From contig CAZORE010000013.1 of the NCBI GenBank assembly GCA_964581815.1, forward strand, positions 1-64,000: 64,000 nucleotides of DNA, in the 5' to 3' direction. The notes under the pieces are model-generated. The model did no database searches. It saw only the letters and a list, made by a program, of their open reading frames with translations, and was not told the DNA's origin. A program made the position numbers and the translations under genes. This document shows positions 42,668 through 51,942 of this stretch, in pieces (position 1 is the first letter of the stretch; each line of letters opens with the position of its first letter). The stretch comes from Trebonia sp964581815. GTDB lineage: Bacteria > Actinomycetota > Actinomycetes > Streptosporangiales > Streptosporangiaceae.

Positions 42668-42949
42668 ATGCACGGCTACACGCCAGACAAGGACCGGTAC
42701 CTGACGCGGCTGCGCCGGATCGAGGGCCAGGTCCGCGGACTGCAGAAGATGGTCGAGGACGACAAGTACTGCATCGACATACTCACTCAGGTGTCCGCGG
42801 TCACCAGCGCGCTGCAGTCGGTGGCGCTTGGCTTGCTTGAGGACCACCTCGGGCACTGCGTGGCGCAGGCGACCGCCGAGGGCGGCGATGTCGCCGCCGC
42901 GAAGGTCCGCGAGGCGTCCGAGGCGATCGCCCGCCTGGTGAAGTCATAG
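42668..42949 (+). CDS. csoR: Copper-sensing repressor CsoR
   Basis: 93 residues, all-helical metal-sensing repressor. The Cu(I) ligands Cys35, His60 and Cys64 are in place (KYCIDIL, EDHLGHC), matching CsoR and not the nickel sensor RcnR. Copper binding releases DNA. It heads a unit with a copper chaperone and a copper-exporting ATPase, and a CsoR-like operator lies just in front. Confidence 0.92.
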   Translation: MHGYTPDKDRYLTRLRRIEGQVRGLQKMVEDDKYCIDILTQVSAVTSALQSVALGLLEDHLGHCVAQATAEGGDVAAAKVREASEAIARLVKS

Positions 42950-43060
42950 CGCGCCGCGGCGACCGCCTCGGCCGGCGACCGCCTCGGCCGGTACCGGGGC
43001 CGCTGCCCGGACGGCGCCAGGCAACAGCAACGATGACGATGACGATGACGGGAGCGATTC

Positions 43061-43297
43061 ATGACAGCCGCGACTTACCAGGTGACCGGCATGACCTGCG
43101 AGCATTGTGCCCGCGCGGTCAGCGCCGAGTTGCGGGCCCTCGACGGCGTGAGCGACGTGGCCGTCGAGCTGGTTCCCGGCGGCGTGTCCGCCGTCACCGT
43201 GACAAGCGACGCGCCGCTCGCGGCCGCGGCGGTCGCGGCCGCGATTGACGAGGCCGGCGCCTACCGGCTGGCCGGGCGCGTGGACGAGACGGTTTGA
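43061..43297 (+). CDS. copZ: Copper chaperone, heavy-metal-associated domain (CopZ-like)
   Basis: 78 residues, a single ferredoxin-like HMA domain. The metal site GMTCEHC has both Cys of the CxxC motif near the N-terminus. It carries Cu(I) in the cytosol and hands it to the ATPase encoded 23 bases downstream. A GGGAG ribosome site precedes the ATG. Confidence 0.9.
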   Translation: MTAATYQVTGMTCEHCARAVSAELRALDGVSDVAVELVPGGVSAVTVTSDAPLAAAAVAAAIDEAGAYRLAGRVDETV

Positions 43298-43319
43298 ACG
43301 GCCTTCGTTCTGGACGATC

Positions 43320-45551
43320 ATGAGCACCACTGACCTCGTTATCGGCGGGATGACCTGCGCGTCCTGCGCGACGCGGGTGGAGAAGAAGCTGAACCGGCTG
43401 GACGGCGTGACGGCGACGGTGAACCTGGCGACCGAGACGGCGCGCGTGTCGTTCCCCGGGTCGCTTCAAGTGGCGGACCTCATCGCGGTGGTCGAGCGCA
43501 CCGGCTACACCGCCGCACTGCCCGCGCCTCCCGCCGCGGGCGCCCCGGGCAATGTCGCGGACACCGAAGGCGGCGGACGCGCACCGCGGCGCCGGCTCGC
43601 TGTGTCGCTTGCGCTCGCGGTCCCCGTCGTGGTGCTCGCGATGGTGCCCGCCGCCCAGTTCCCGTCCTGGCAGTGGGTCTCGCTCGCGCTCGCGGTCCCG
43701 GTGGTGACCTGGGGGGCCTGGCCATTCCACCGCGCCGCGGCGGTCAACGCGCAGCACGCCGCGGCGACCATGGACACGCTGGTCTCGGTCGGGGTGGCCG
43801 CCGCCTTCCTCTGGTCGCTCTACGCGCTGTGCTTCGGCGGCGCCGGCCGCATCGGGACAAGGATGTCCTACTCCTGGCTCGCCGTCGGGGACGGGGCGCA
43901 CGCCACCTACCTGGAGGTCGCCACCGCCGTCACCGCGCTCGTCCTGCTCGGCCGGTACCTGGAGGCGCGGGCGAGGCGGCAGGCGGGCACCGCGGTCAGG
44001 GCGCTGCTCGACCTCGGGGCCAGGCAGGCGACCGTGCTCCGCGCCGGCCGCGAGGTCACCGTCGACATCGGCACGCTCCGCGCGGGCGACGAGTTCGTGA
44101 TCAGGCCGGGAGAGAAGGTCGCCACCGACGGCATCGTGATCGCCGGGCGTTCCGCGGTCGACACGTCCATGCTGACCGGCGAGCCCGGGCCGGCCGAGGC
44201 CGGCCCGGGCGACGCCGTGACCGGCGGGTGCGTCAACGTGGGCGGCCGGCTCGTCGTCCGGGCCACCCGGGTCGGCGCTGACACCCAGCTCGCCCAGATG
44301 GCGCGGCTGGTCACCCAGGCTCAGGCGGGCAAGGCACAGGTACAGCGGCTCGCGGACCGCGTCTCCGCCGTGTTCGTGCCCGTCGTGCTCGTGCTCGCGG
44401 TCGCGACGCTGCTCGGCTGGCTGGCGGCCGGCGAGCCCGCCGCGAGCGCGCTCACCGCCGCGGTAGCGGTGCTGATCATCGCCTGCCCGTGCGCGATGGG
44501 CCTGGCCACGCCGACCGCGCTGCTCGCCGGCACCGGCCGGGGCGCGCAGCTCGGCATCCTGATCAAGGGACCGGAGGCACTTGAGAGCACCCGCCGGGTG
44601 GACACGGTGCTGCTCGACAAGACGGGCACGGTCACCACCGGCCGGATGACACTGGCCGGCGTGGCCGTCGCGCCCGGCGTGCCCGAGGACGAGCTGCTCC
44701 GCTACGCCGGCGCCGTGGAGTCTGCGTCCGAGCACCCGGTCGCCGCCGCGATCGTGGCGGGCGCCAGGGCGCGGCTCGGCGAGCCGCTGCCGATGACCGG
44801 CATATCCGATTTCGAAGCCCACGCGGGACAAGGCGCCTCCGCCGTCGCGGACGGTCGCGCGGTACTGGTCGGCCGGGACAGCTGGCTCACCGGGCAGTGG
44901 TCGCTTGTCATCCCGCCGCCGCTCGTCGCGCGGGCCGACGCGGCCGAGCGGACCGGGCAGACCGTCACCTTCGTCGCCTGGGACGGTGTGGTCCGCGGCC
45001 TGCTGATCGTCGCCGATGCCGTCAAGCCCACCTCGGCCGAGGCGGTGGCCAGGCTGCGGGCCATGGGCCTGCACCCGGTGCTCCTCACCGGTGACAACGA
45101 GCGCGCCGCCCGCGCCGTCGCGGGGAGCGTGGGCATCGCCGAAGTCATCGCCGGAGTGCTGCCGAGCGGCAAGGTCGACGTGATCAAGCAATTGCAGGCG
45201 CAAGGGCGGACGGTCGCGATGGCCGGCGACGGCATCAACGACGCCGCCGCGCTCGCCCAGGCCGACCTCGGCCTTGCGATGGGCACCGGAACCGACGCGG
45301 CGATCGAGGCCGCCGACCTCACCCTGGTCAGCGGCGACCTGCGCACGGTCCCCGCGGCGATCGAGCTGTCAAGGAAGACGCATCTCACGATCAAGGGCAA
45401 TCTCGCCTGGGCGTTCTGCTACAACGTGGCGGCCCTGCCGCTAGCCGCGTCCGGCCTGCTCAACCCGATGATCGCGGCCGCGGCGATGGCGTTCAGCTCG
45501 GTCTTCGTGGTCACCAACAGCCTCCGGCTGCGCCGGTTCCACCCCGGCTAA
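43320..45551 (+). CDS. copA: Copper-exporting P1B-type ATPase (CopA)
   Basis: 743 residues from ATG at 43320. One HMA domain with GMTCASC (Cys13, Cys16), eight membrane spans with the transport motif CPC in IACPCAMGLATP, TGEPGPAE, the phosphorylation motif DKTGT, the P1B-type HP dipeptide in ASEHPVAAAI and the hinge GDGINDAAALAQ are all present. It pumps Cu(I) out across the cell membrane using ATP. It is the last gene of the csoR unit and overlaps the convergent DUF1707 gene by four bases. Confidence 0.95.
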   Translation: MSTTDLVIGGMTCASCATRVEKKLNRLDGVTATVNLATETARVSFPGSLQVADLIAVVERTGYTAALPAPPAAGAPGNVADTEGGGRAPRRRLAVSLALAVPVVVLAMVPAAQFPSWQWVSLALAVPVVTWGAWPFHRAAAVNAQHAAATMDTLVSVGVAAAFLWSLYALCFGGAGRIGTRMSYSWLAVGDGAHATYLEVATAVTALVLLGRYLEARARRQAGTAVRALLDLGARQATVLRAGREVTVDIGTLRAGDEFVIRPGEKVATDGIVIAGRSAVDTSMLTGEPGPAEAGPGDAVTGGCVNVGGRLVVRATRVGADTQLAQMARLVTQAQAGKAQVQRLADRVSAVFVPVVLVLAVATLLGWLAAGEPAASALTAAVAVLIIACPCAMGLATPTALLAGTGRGAQLGILIKGPEALESTRRVDTVLLDKTGTVTTGRMTLAGVAVAPGVPEDELLRYAGAVESASEHPVAAAIVAGARARLGEPLPMTGISDFEAHAGQGASAVADGRAVLVGRDSWLTGQWSLVIPPPLVARADAAERTGQTVTFVAWDGVVRGLLIVADAVKPTSAEAVARLRAMGLHPVLLTGDNERAARAVAGSVGIAEVIAGVLPSGKVDVIKQLQAQGRTVAMAGDGINDAAALAQADLGLAMGTGTDAAIEAADLTLVSGDLRTVPAAIELSRKTHLTIKGNLAWAFCYNVAALPLAASGLLNPMIAAAAMAFSSVFVVTNSLRLRRFHPG

Positions 45552-45979
45552 CGGCGGATGCGGCTCAGCCGCAGCAGGACGAAGCCGAGGACGATCACCG
45601 GCACCAGCCAGTCGAGTGACTGGCTGTGGCCGAACACGTTGCCCGCGATGATCGCCACGATCACCACGCCAAGCACGAAGCGCACGGCCGGCAGCGGGCC
45701 CGCGCCGCGTCCGCCGGGCGGCGGCACCGGGCCGGCCACCGAGCCGTATCCGGGGTCCGCCCACTGGCCCGGCGCCACCGGACGCGGCAGGTCGGTGAAC
45801 AGCCCGGTTAGGTCACGACCGGTGCGGGCCTGCAGCGCGCGCCCCGAGCGCTCGTCGAACTCCTCCTGCGTCAGCCGCCCCGCCTGGAAGTGCTCACCCA
45901 GTTCGGCGACCGCCTGGTCGCGCTCGGCATCCGACAGCCGGATGTCGGCGCGCGGGTAGCTTCCGGTCTGGTTGTCCAT
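45548..45979 (-). CDS. DUF1707 (SHOCT-like) membrane protein
   Basis: 143 residues. The N-terminal DUF1707 module (RLSDAERDQAVAELGEHFQAGRLTQEEFDERSGRA region) is followed by a Gly/Pro linker and two short membrane segments (FVLGVVIVAIIAGNVFG, LDWLVPVIVLGFVLL). The ATG at 45979 fits the domain start; a longer frame adds non-coding sequence. The family is widespread in actinobacteria with no clear biochemical role. Its 3' end overlaps copA from the opposite strand. Confidence 0.85.
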   Translation of the reverse strand: MDNQTGSYPRADIRLSDAERDQAVAELGEHFQAGRLTQEEFDERSGRALQARTGRDLTGLFTDLPRPVAPGQWADPGYGSVAGPVPPPGGRGAGPLPAVRFVLGVVIVAIIAGNVFGHSQSLDWLVPVIVLGFVLLRLSRIRR

Positions 45980-46093
45980 GGCTGACGCCTCCTCGCTGGC
46001 ACTGCCTGGTTCCTGGGTCTGCCCCTGTTCAATGCCCTGGCACTTCCCAACCGTACGCAACGGGGCGTGCCCTGCCATCAGCCAGCGGGTTGA

Positions 46094-46128
46094 CTTACCG
46101 CCTCCACCCGGAGGTTGAGGCGGGTAAG
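46094..46128. promoter_or_regulatory. Inverted repeat between divergent DUF1707 and DprE1-like genes
   Basis: CTTACCGCCTC and GAGGCGGGTAAG pair with one bulged base around a 12-base centre. It ends 27 bases before the DprE1-like ATG. Candidate operator. Confidence 0.35.
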
Positions 46129-46155
46129 CCGGTAATCCGTCAGTAGTATGCGTCC

Positions 46156-47562
46156 ATGCCGAGCACTCCCGCACCGCCGCGCCCGGCGGCACCGCGCCCC
46201 GTGCCCTCCCAGCGCGTCATCCTGACCGGCTGGGGCCGCATCGCGCCTACCGCGGCCGACCTGGCGGCGCCGGCCACCGCGGCCGAGGCGGCCGCGCTGC
46301 TCGCCGGCCCTGACGGTGGCGTGATACCGCGCGGCCTCGGCCGCAGCTACAACAACGCGGCGCAGTCAGCGGGCGGCCTGGTCATCTCCAGCGGCAGGCT
46401 GAACAAGATCATCAGCCTCGACCCCGCCGCCGGGGTGGTGGTCGCCGAGGCCGGCGTCTCCCTCGAGCAGCTCATGGTCGCCGGGCTGCCACACGGCTGG
46501 TTCGTCCCGGTATCGCCAGGGACCCGCCAGGTGACGGTCGGCGGCGCGATCGCGGCGGACGTGCACGGCAAGAACCATCACGTGGCCGGGTCGTTCGCCG
46601 GCCACGTCACGAGCTTCGACATCCTCTTTCCCGGCGCGGAGCAGGCCGGGCCGCACACCGTGACGCCTGAGGCTGACCCGGAGCTGTTCTGGGCGACGGC
46701 CGGCGGCATGGGCCTGACCGGGTTCATCACCCGGGCGACCATTCAGCTCAAGCGGGTCGCGACGTCCCTGGTCGCGGTCGACACCGTCAAGACGCGGGAC
46801 GTCGACGAGACGATGGCCGTGCTCGCCGAGCACGACAAGAAATACGGCTACACCGTCGCCTGGTCGGACGACCTGGCGGCTGGCGGGAACCTTGGCCGCT
46901 CGATCATCACAAGCGGCGACTTCGCGACCCTTGATGACCTGAATGACGGCCAGCGGGCCAGCCCGTTCGCGTTCGACCCGCGGGCTAGGCTGGCGGCGCC
47001 GCCCGCCTTCCCGCCCGGCCTGATGAACCGCTACTCGATCCGGCTGGCCAACGCCGCCTGGTACGCCAAGGCCCCGCGGCACCGCGAGCACGAGCTGCAG
47101 ACGATCAGCCAGTTCTTCCACCCGCTCGACGGGATCAGGAACTGGAACCGCGTGTACGGGCCCGGCGGCTTCCGCCAGTACCAGTACGTCATGCCGTTCG
47201 GCGCGGAGGCGGCGGTCAGGAAGAGCTTCGAGATGGTCAGCGCGCACCGCGCGCCGAGCTTCGTCACCGTGCTCAAGCGCTTCGGCAAGGCCGACCCCGG
47301 CCTGCTGTCGTTCCCCGCGCCAGGCTGGACGCTGGCGCTCGACTTCCCGGCCCGCACCCCCGGCCTCGGCCCGCTCCTTGACCAGCTCGACAAGCTGGTC
47401 GTCGCCAACGGCGGCCGGGTCTACCTGGCCAAGGACTCCCGGGTCAGCGCGGCGACGCTGGAGCAGATGTACCCGAGGCTGCCGGAGTTCCGCAAGCTGC
47501 GCGCCGAGCTCGACCCGCACGGCATTCTCGCCTCCGACCTGTCCCGGCGCCTCGGCCTGTAA
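46156..47562 (+). CDS. FAD-binding oxidase, DprE1-like (decaprenylphosphoryl-ribose 2-oxidase family)
   Basis: 468 residues, VAO-type flavin fold. The FAD region includes RGLGRSYNNAAQSAGG near residue 56 and GGAIAADVHGKNHH near 118, where the His corresponds to the conserved DprE1 residue. The C-terminal cap has RYSIRLANAAWY and FRKLRAELDPHG. DprE1 makes the keto-sugar precursor of decaprenyl-phospho-arabinose for arabinan. No DprE2 gene is adjacent, so the specific role is inferred. Confidence 0.85.
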   Translation: MPSTPAPPRPAAPRPVPSQRVILTGWGRIAPTAADLAAPATAAEAAALLAGPDGGVIPRGLGRSYNNAAQSAGGLVISSGRLNKIISLDPAAGVVVAEAGVSLEQLMVAGLPHGWFVPVSPGTRQVTVGGAIAADVHGKNHHVAGSFAGHVTSFDILFPGAEQAGPHTVTPEADPELFWATAGGMGLTGFITRATIQLKRVATSLVAVDTVKTRDVDETMAVLAEHDKKYGYTVAWSDDLAAGGNLGRSIITSGDFATLDDLNDGQRASPFAFDPRARLAAPPAFPPGLMNRYSIRLANAAWYAKAPRHREHELQTISQFFHPLDGIRNWNRVYGPGGFRQYQYVMPFGAEAAVRKSFEMVSAHRAPSFVTVLKRFGKADPGLLSFPAPGWTLALDFPARTPGLGPLLDQLDKLVVANGGRVYLAKDSRVSAATLEQMYPRLPEFRKLRAELDPHGILASDLSRRLGL

Positions 47563-47591
47563 CGGGGAGCCTCCGCCAGAAGAGCCGAAGA

Positions 47592-47635
47592 TGGTGGATA
47601 GTTCTGCACACCGGCGTGTGCAGAACTATCCACCA
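47592..47635. terminator. 20-bp perfect hairpin between convergent genes
   Basis: TGGTGGATAGTTCTGCACAC and its exact reverse complement flank the tetraloop CGGC. It lies 30 bases after the DprE1-like stop and 21 bases past the phosphatase stop from the other side. It is a probable bidirectional terminator and is unusually long and AT-containing for this genome. Confidence 0.75.
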
Positions 47636-47655
47636 AGAAGCCGGACTGGTCGCGC

Positions 47656-49680
47656 TTAGTGGTTCTTGCCGACCGCGCGGCCGAAGACGAACTTCTCCGT
47701 CGGCACGGACGGCAGCGTGGTGGTGCCGTCGTGCGCGCTGCCCGCCTGGTTGGTCACGGCGGGGATGGCGAAGTACTGGAAGGTGATGGTCGTCTCGCCG
47801 GGGCGCTTGCCGGGGTCGACGTCGAAGATGGCGTACCCGTAGGCGTCGGTCGGGTTGATCGCCGCGGACCAGGGCGCGTCCTCGACCGAGTCGGCGCCGT
47901 TCTTGACGAACCCGGTCGCCTCGCTGCCGGTCACCGCGTTCCGCGTGGTGATGACCTTGGCCTGCGGCTTGTCGTCGGCGGTGTCGGTGCCGTACTTGTT
48001 CGTCGGCCCGTTGGTGCCGCCGCCGCCGAGCACCAGGTACACGGTGCCCTCGCGGGTGTCCCACGCCGGGATGCCGTTGAACTCGTACGGCTCGGTGGTG
48101 ACCACCGACGGGCGCCTGGTGTCCACCGCCGCGCCCGTGACCTGGCCCGGGTTGGGTGCGACGACGGTGCCGAACTCGCCGGCGTCGTAGCCGCGGACCG
48201 GGTAGCTCCGCTCGTAGTCGTGCTCGTGGCCGTGCAGCACCAGGTCGACCTCGTACTTGTCGAACAGCGGCAGCCAGGCCTGGCGGATGCCGAGGTCGGA
48301 GCCGTTGCCGGTCGCGGAGCTTGACAGCGGGACCTGGTGCATGAATACCACGATCATGTCCACCGACGGGTCGTGGCGGGATTCGGCGAGGGTCTTCTCC
48401 AGCCAGATGGTCTGCAGGTTGGGCTGGCCGCTCTTGTAGTCGGGGACGAGCGAGTTGTCCTTCGCGTCGAGCGTCAGGCCGCCGGTGTAGAAGCGGGTGT
48501 AGTTGGTGGTGCCGTTCGGGATCTGGGCGCCGGTGGTGGTCGTCTCCGGCGCGGTGTTCGCCGTGTTGATGACGTAGTTGGCGGCGCCGTCCTGGTAGAT
48601 GACGTCGTCCGCGTCGAGCGAGATGAACTTGACCGTGCCGACCTGGAAGGCGTAGAAGTTGCCGCGCAGCCGGTTGCCGTCCCAGTTGGTGATGCCGTTG
48701 TCGGGCAGCAGGAACCGGCTGAGGTAGTGGCCGAAGCCGTACGGGCCGCCCCAGTGGTTGCCCGCCGCGCCCTGCGCGCCGATCCCGCCGGGCGCCCGGC
48801 CCGCCCGGCCGGCCATGGTGTCGGTGCCGAACTCGCACTCGTGGTTGCCGAGCGCGGGCATCCACGGCCGGTTCGCCGCGCTGCGTCCGATGTTGATGCC
48901 GAAGTCGCGCCACACGCCCGGCGCGTTGTCGACGTCCAGGTTCGCGTAGCACAGGTCGCCGTTGAGCAGGTGGAACAGCGGCGCGCCCTTACCGTCGCCG
49001 GGGCTCTCGATGGCGGTGACCGCGTACCAGGAGTTGTCGCAGGACTCGTGCCAGATGTTGCCCGACGCGTTCAGGTCCCAGGAGGGCGTGGCCAGGTCGC
49101 CGAAGCTGGAGAAGCGGTACGCCGCCCGGCCGAATGGCGCGGTCTCGAACGACGCGCCCGCCGTGGCCGGGGTGGCGGCGCCGTCGCTGACCTCGTAGTA
49201 GTACCGCGTTCCCGGCTTCAGGCCCTTGAGCTGGACGTGGTAGAAGTACGTGGTCTGCCCGCCCAGCTCGTCGGTGAAGCTGACGGCAACGGCCTCGCCG
49301 TACCGCCGGGTGACGTCAAGCGGCTGCGGGTCAGGCAGCTTGATCGTCCAGCCGGGGTTGGCCGACGAGATCGGGCGGGTGGAGAAGGCAAGCACCGGAG
49401 CCGGCTGGGCCACCGTGCCCGGCGCGGACCAGGACACGGTGACCTGCGTGGCCGGGTCGCCGCCCCAGGTGAGCAGCAGTTGCTCAGGCGCGGTCGTGGT
49501 CGGCAGCGGCAGCGTCGTGGTGGGCGGACCGCTCGGCGGGTTGCTCGCGAAGGCGCGCGGCGCGCGCACGGTGGTGCCGCCGAGCGCCGCGATAGCGCTG
49601 ACCCCGGCACTTCCGATGATGAACCTGCGCCGGGTAAACCCGGGCTTCCCGGGCGTTTCGGCCTGGATGGAATCGGTCAT
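47656..49680 (-). CDS. Secreted purple-acid-phosphatase-like metallophosphoesterase
   Basis: 674 residues. A Tat signal with TRRRFIIG heads the protein. An N-terminal fibronectin-like domain (about 65-190) is followed by a metallophosphatase core with metal-site motifs GDLA, LNGDLCYANLD, GNHECEFG, FMHQVP and GHEHDYERSYP. Two-metal purple acid phosphatases release phosphate from organic esters outside the cell. Start at 49680 fits the Tat leader. It converges with the DprE1-like gene. Confidence 0.9.
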   Translation of the reverse strand: MTDSIQAETPGKPGFTRRRFIIGSAGVSAIAALGGTTVRAPRAFASNPPSGPPTTTLPLPTTTAPEQLLLTWGGDPATQVTVSWSAPGTVAQPAPVLAFSTRPISSANPGWTIKLPDPQPLDVTRRYGEAVAVSFTDELGGQTTYFYHVQLKGLKPGTRYYYEVSDGAATPATAGASFETAPFGRAAYRFSSFGDLATPSWDLNASGNIWHESCDNSWYAVTAIESPGDGKGAPLFHLLNGDLCYANLDVDNAPGVWRDFGINIGRSAANRPWMPALGNHECEFGTDTMAGRAGRAPGGIGAQGAAGNHWGGPYGFGHYLSRFLLPDNGITNWDGNRLRGNFYAFQVGTVKFISLDADDVIYQDGAANYVINTANTAPETTTTGAQIPNGTTNYTRFYTGGLTLDAKDNSLVPDYKSGQPNLQTIWLEKTLAESRHDPSVDMIVVFMHQVPLSSSATGNGSDLGIRQAWLPLFDKYEVDLVLHGHEHDYERSYPVRGYDAGEFGTVVAPNPGQVTGAAVDTRRPSVVTTEPYEFNGIPAWDTREGTVYLVLGGGGTNGPTNKYGTDTADDKPQAKVITTRNAVTGSEATGFVKNGADSVEDAPWSAAINPTDAYGYAIFDVDPGKRPGETTITFQYFAIPAVTNQAGSAHDGTTTLPSVPTEKFVFGRAVGKNH

Positions 49681-49748
49681 GGCCGTGACGCTAGGCAACG
49701 GAAGTGAACACCGCGTGGCCGCCGGACAGCCGGCGGCCAGCCGTTGCG

Positions 49749-51335
49749 CTACTGATGGGAGATGCCCGCGGCGCCGCCGCGCAGCACGAACTTCTGGATC
49801 TTGCCCGTCGCCGTCTTGGGCAGCTCGGCCACGAACGTGACGCCGCGCGGTGCCTTGAAGTGCGCCAGCCGGTCCCTGACGAAGTCGATGAGCTCCAACT
49901 CGGTTGTCGTCTCGCCCGCGAGGAGCACGACGAACGCGTGCGGCGTCTCGCCCCACCGCTCGCTCGGCAGCCCGACGACCGCGGCCTCGCCCACGGCCGG
50001 GTGCCGCAGCAGCGTGCCCTCCACCTCGACCGAGGAGATGTTCTCACCACCGCTGATGATCACGTCCTTGATCCGGTCCTTGATCTCCACGTAGCCGTCC
50101 GGGTGCACGACGGCCGCGTCGCCGCTGTGGAACCAGCCGTCGCCCATCGCCTTCTTGGTCGCGTCGGGGTCGTTGTAGTAGCCGTCCATGACGACGTTGC
50201 CGCGCACGGTGATTTCCCCGAGCGTCGCCCCATCCCACGGCACCTCAGCCCCCGCGTCGTCGGCAACCCGCAGCTCACCGGAGGTGATCAGCTCAACGCC
50301 CTGCCTGGCCTTGAGCACCGCGCGGTCGGCGGGGGACAGGCCCGCGTGCTCAGGCAGCGGGTCGCACACGGTGATGAACGGCGCGGTCTCGGTGAGCCCG
50401 TACACGTGGGTGATGTCCCAGCCGAACTCGCCCTCGAGCCGCTCGATGGTGGCCGCGGCCGGCGGCGCGCCCGCGGTGATCACCCGCACCCCGGCGGGCA
50501 CCTCACCGCGCCCTCCCTCAGCCGGCGATGTGGCCGGGGCGTTGGCCAGCGAGATCAGCACCGTGGGCGCGGCGCACAGCCAGCCCACCCGCTCATCCCT
50601 GATCAGCGAGAAGACCAGCGCCGGCTCGACCTTGCGCAGGCAGACGTGCGTGCCGCCGGCGGCGGTCACCGTCCAGGTGAATGTCCACCCGTTGGCGTGG
50701 AACATCGGCAGCGTCCACAGGTAGCGGTCGCCGACGCCGAGGCGCAGGTGCAGCAGGGTGCCGACGGTGTTCATCGCGGCATTCCGGTGCGTGATCATCA
50801 CGCCCTTGGGCCGGGACGTGGTGCCGCTCGTGTAGTTGATCGTCAGCAGGTCACGCTCGCCGATCTCCGGCCGGGCGAAGTTCGGCCCGGTGACGGCGAT
50901 CAGCGCCTCGTAGTCCAGCCAGCCGTCGCGCGCGCCCTCCAACGCGACGAAGTGCCGCACGCCCGGCATCTGGTCGCGGACCGCGTCGATCGCGTCCAGG
51001 TAGTCGCTGTGCACGCAGAGCACCGTGGAACCCGAGTGGTTGACCATGTAGACGAAGTCGTCGGCGGTGAGCCGGTAGTTCATCGGCACGAGCACGGCGC
51101 CGAGCTGCGGCACCGCGTAGAACGCCTCGAGCTGCGCGTGGGTGTTCGGCGCGATCGTCGCGACCCGGTCCCCCTGGCCGACGCCGAGCGCCTGCAGGGC
51201 GCCCGACCAGCGGTCGCAGCGGTCGAAGAACTGCTCGTAGGTGAGCCTGAGGTCGCCATCGACGACGGCCTCGCGCGTGCCGTGCAGGCGGCGGGTGCGG
51301 CGGGCGAACTCAAGCGGAGACAGCGGCGTTTCCAT
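49749..51335 (-). CDS. Acyl-CoA synthetase (FadD-type, AMP-forming)
   Basis: 528 residues, ANL superfamily. The AMP-binding signature is YTSGTTSRPKG (about residue 175), followed by YGLTETAP, the hinge-side GDAAVVHPDGYVEIKDRIKD and the C-terminal Lys in PKTATGKIQKF. It activates a carboxylic or fatty acid to acyl-CoA via acyl-AMP. The chain length is not evident. The MarR-family gene upstream on the same strand may regulate it. Confidence 0.92.
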   Translation of the reverse strand: METPLSPLEFARRTRRLHGTREAVVDGDLRLTYEQFFDRCDRWSGALQALGVGQGDRVATIAPNTHAQLEAFYAVPQLGAVLVPMNYRLTADDFVYMVNHSGSTVLCVHSDYLDAIDAVRDQMPGVRHFVALEGARDGWLDYEALIAVTGPNFARPEIGERDLLTINYTSGTTSRPKGVMITHRNAAMNTVGTLLHLRLGVGDRYLWTLPMFHANGWTFTWTVTAAGGTHVCLRKVEPALVFSLIRDERVGWLCAAPTVLISLANAPATSPAEGGRGEVPAGVRVITAGAPPAAATIERLEGEFGWDITHVYGLTETAPFITVCDPLPEHAGLSPADRAVLKARQGVELITSGELRVADDAGAEVPWDGATLGEITVRGNVVMDGYYNDPDATKKAMGDGWFHSGDAAVVHPDGYVEIKDRIKDVIISGGENISSVEVEGTLLRHPAVGEAAVVGLPSERWGETPHAFVVLLAGETTTELELIDFVRDRLAHFKAPRGVTFVAELPKTATGKIQKFVLRGGAAGISHQ

Positions 51336-51405
51336 GGAACGCATCCTGCCAGCCTGCCGCGATCTTAAACAGAGGCGCAATGCGGTCATACCGAACGGAA
51401 GCGGC

Positions 51406-51879
51406 CTACTCGTCCCCGACCGCCAGCTCCCGTCCGGCGGACCTGGCCGTGAGCGAGAGGTTGTCGTAGCACGCGTTCAGCGCGGCCCGCAGCCCGGCGG
51501 TCTCCGGCCCGGACAGCCCGGCGATCATGTCACCCTCGAGCGCGGCGACCTCGTCGCGGTGGCGGTCGAGCACCACGCGTCCCGCGGCGGTGAGCGAAAC
51601 CACGAGCCGCCGCCGGTCGGCGCGGTCCCGGTGCCGCTCGATCAGCCCGCGCCCCTGCAGCGTGGTGATCATGTCGGCCATCGACTGGGCGGTGACGAAC
51701 GAGTGCCTGGCCAGCTGCGCCGAGGACATGTCGTCGTGCCGTTCGAGCACGGTGAGCGCGGTGTACTGGATGGCGGTGAGCCCGGTCGGCCGGACGATCT
51801 CGTCAAGCCGCGCGCGGATGGCGAGCTCCACCCGCTTGACCAGGTACAGCAGCAGCGGCGCGGGTTCGGTTCCAGGCAT
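51406..51879 (-). CDS. MarR-family transcriptional regulator
   Basis: 157 residues. The winged helix contains SSAQLARHSFVTAQSMADMITTLQGRGLIER and the wing RADRRRLVVSLT (given as landmarks). It lies 70 bases upstream of the acyl-CoA ligase on the same strand and downstream of a secreted hydrolase gene. Control of the ligase by fatty acids or aromatic acids is plausible but unproven. Confidence 0.9.
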   Translation of the reverse strand: MPGTEPAPLLLYLVKRVELAIRARLDEIVRPTGLTAIQYTALTVLERHDDMSSAQLARHSFVTAQSMADMITTLQGRGLIERHRDRADRRRLVVSLTAAGRVVLDRHRDEVAALEGDMIAGLSGPETAGLRAALNACYDNLSLTARSAGRELAVGDE

Positions 51880-51942
51880 GTGCCGAGGTTATCCGAGCCC
51901 GCGCCGCTCGTTGCGGGTAAACCAGTCGCCGTTAACACGTGG

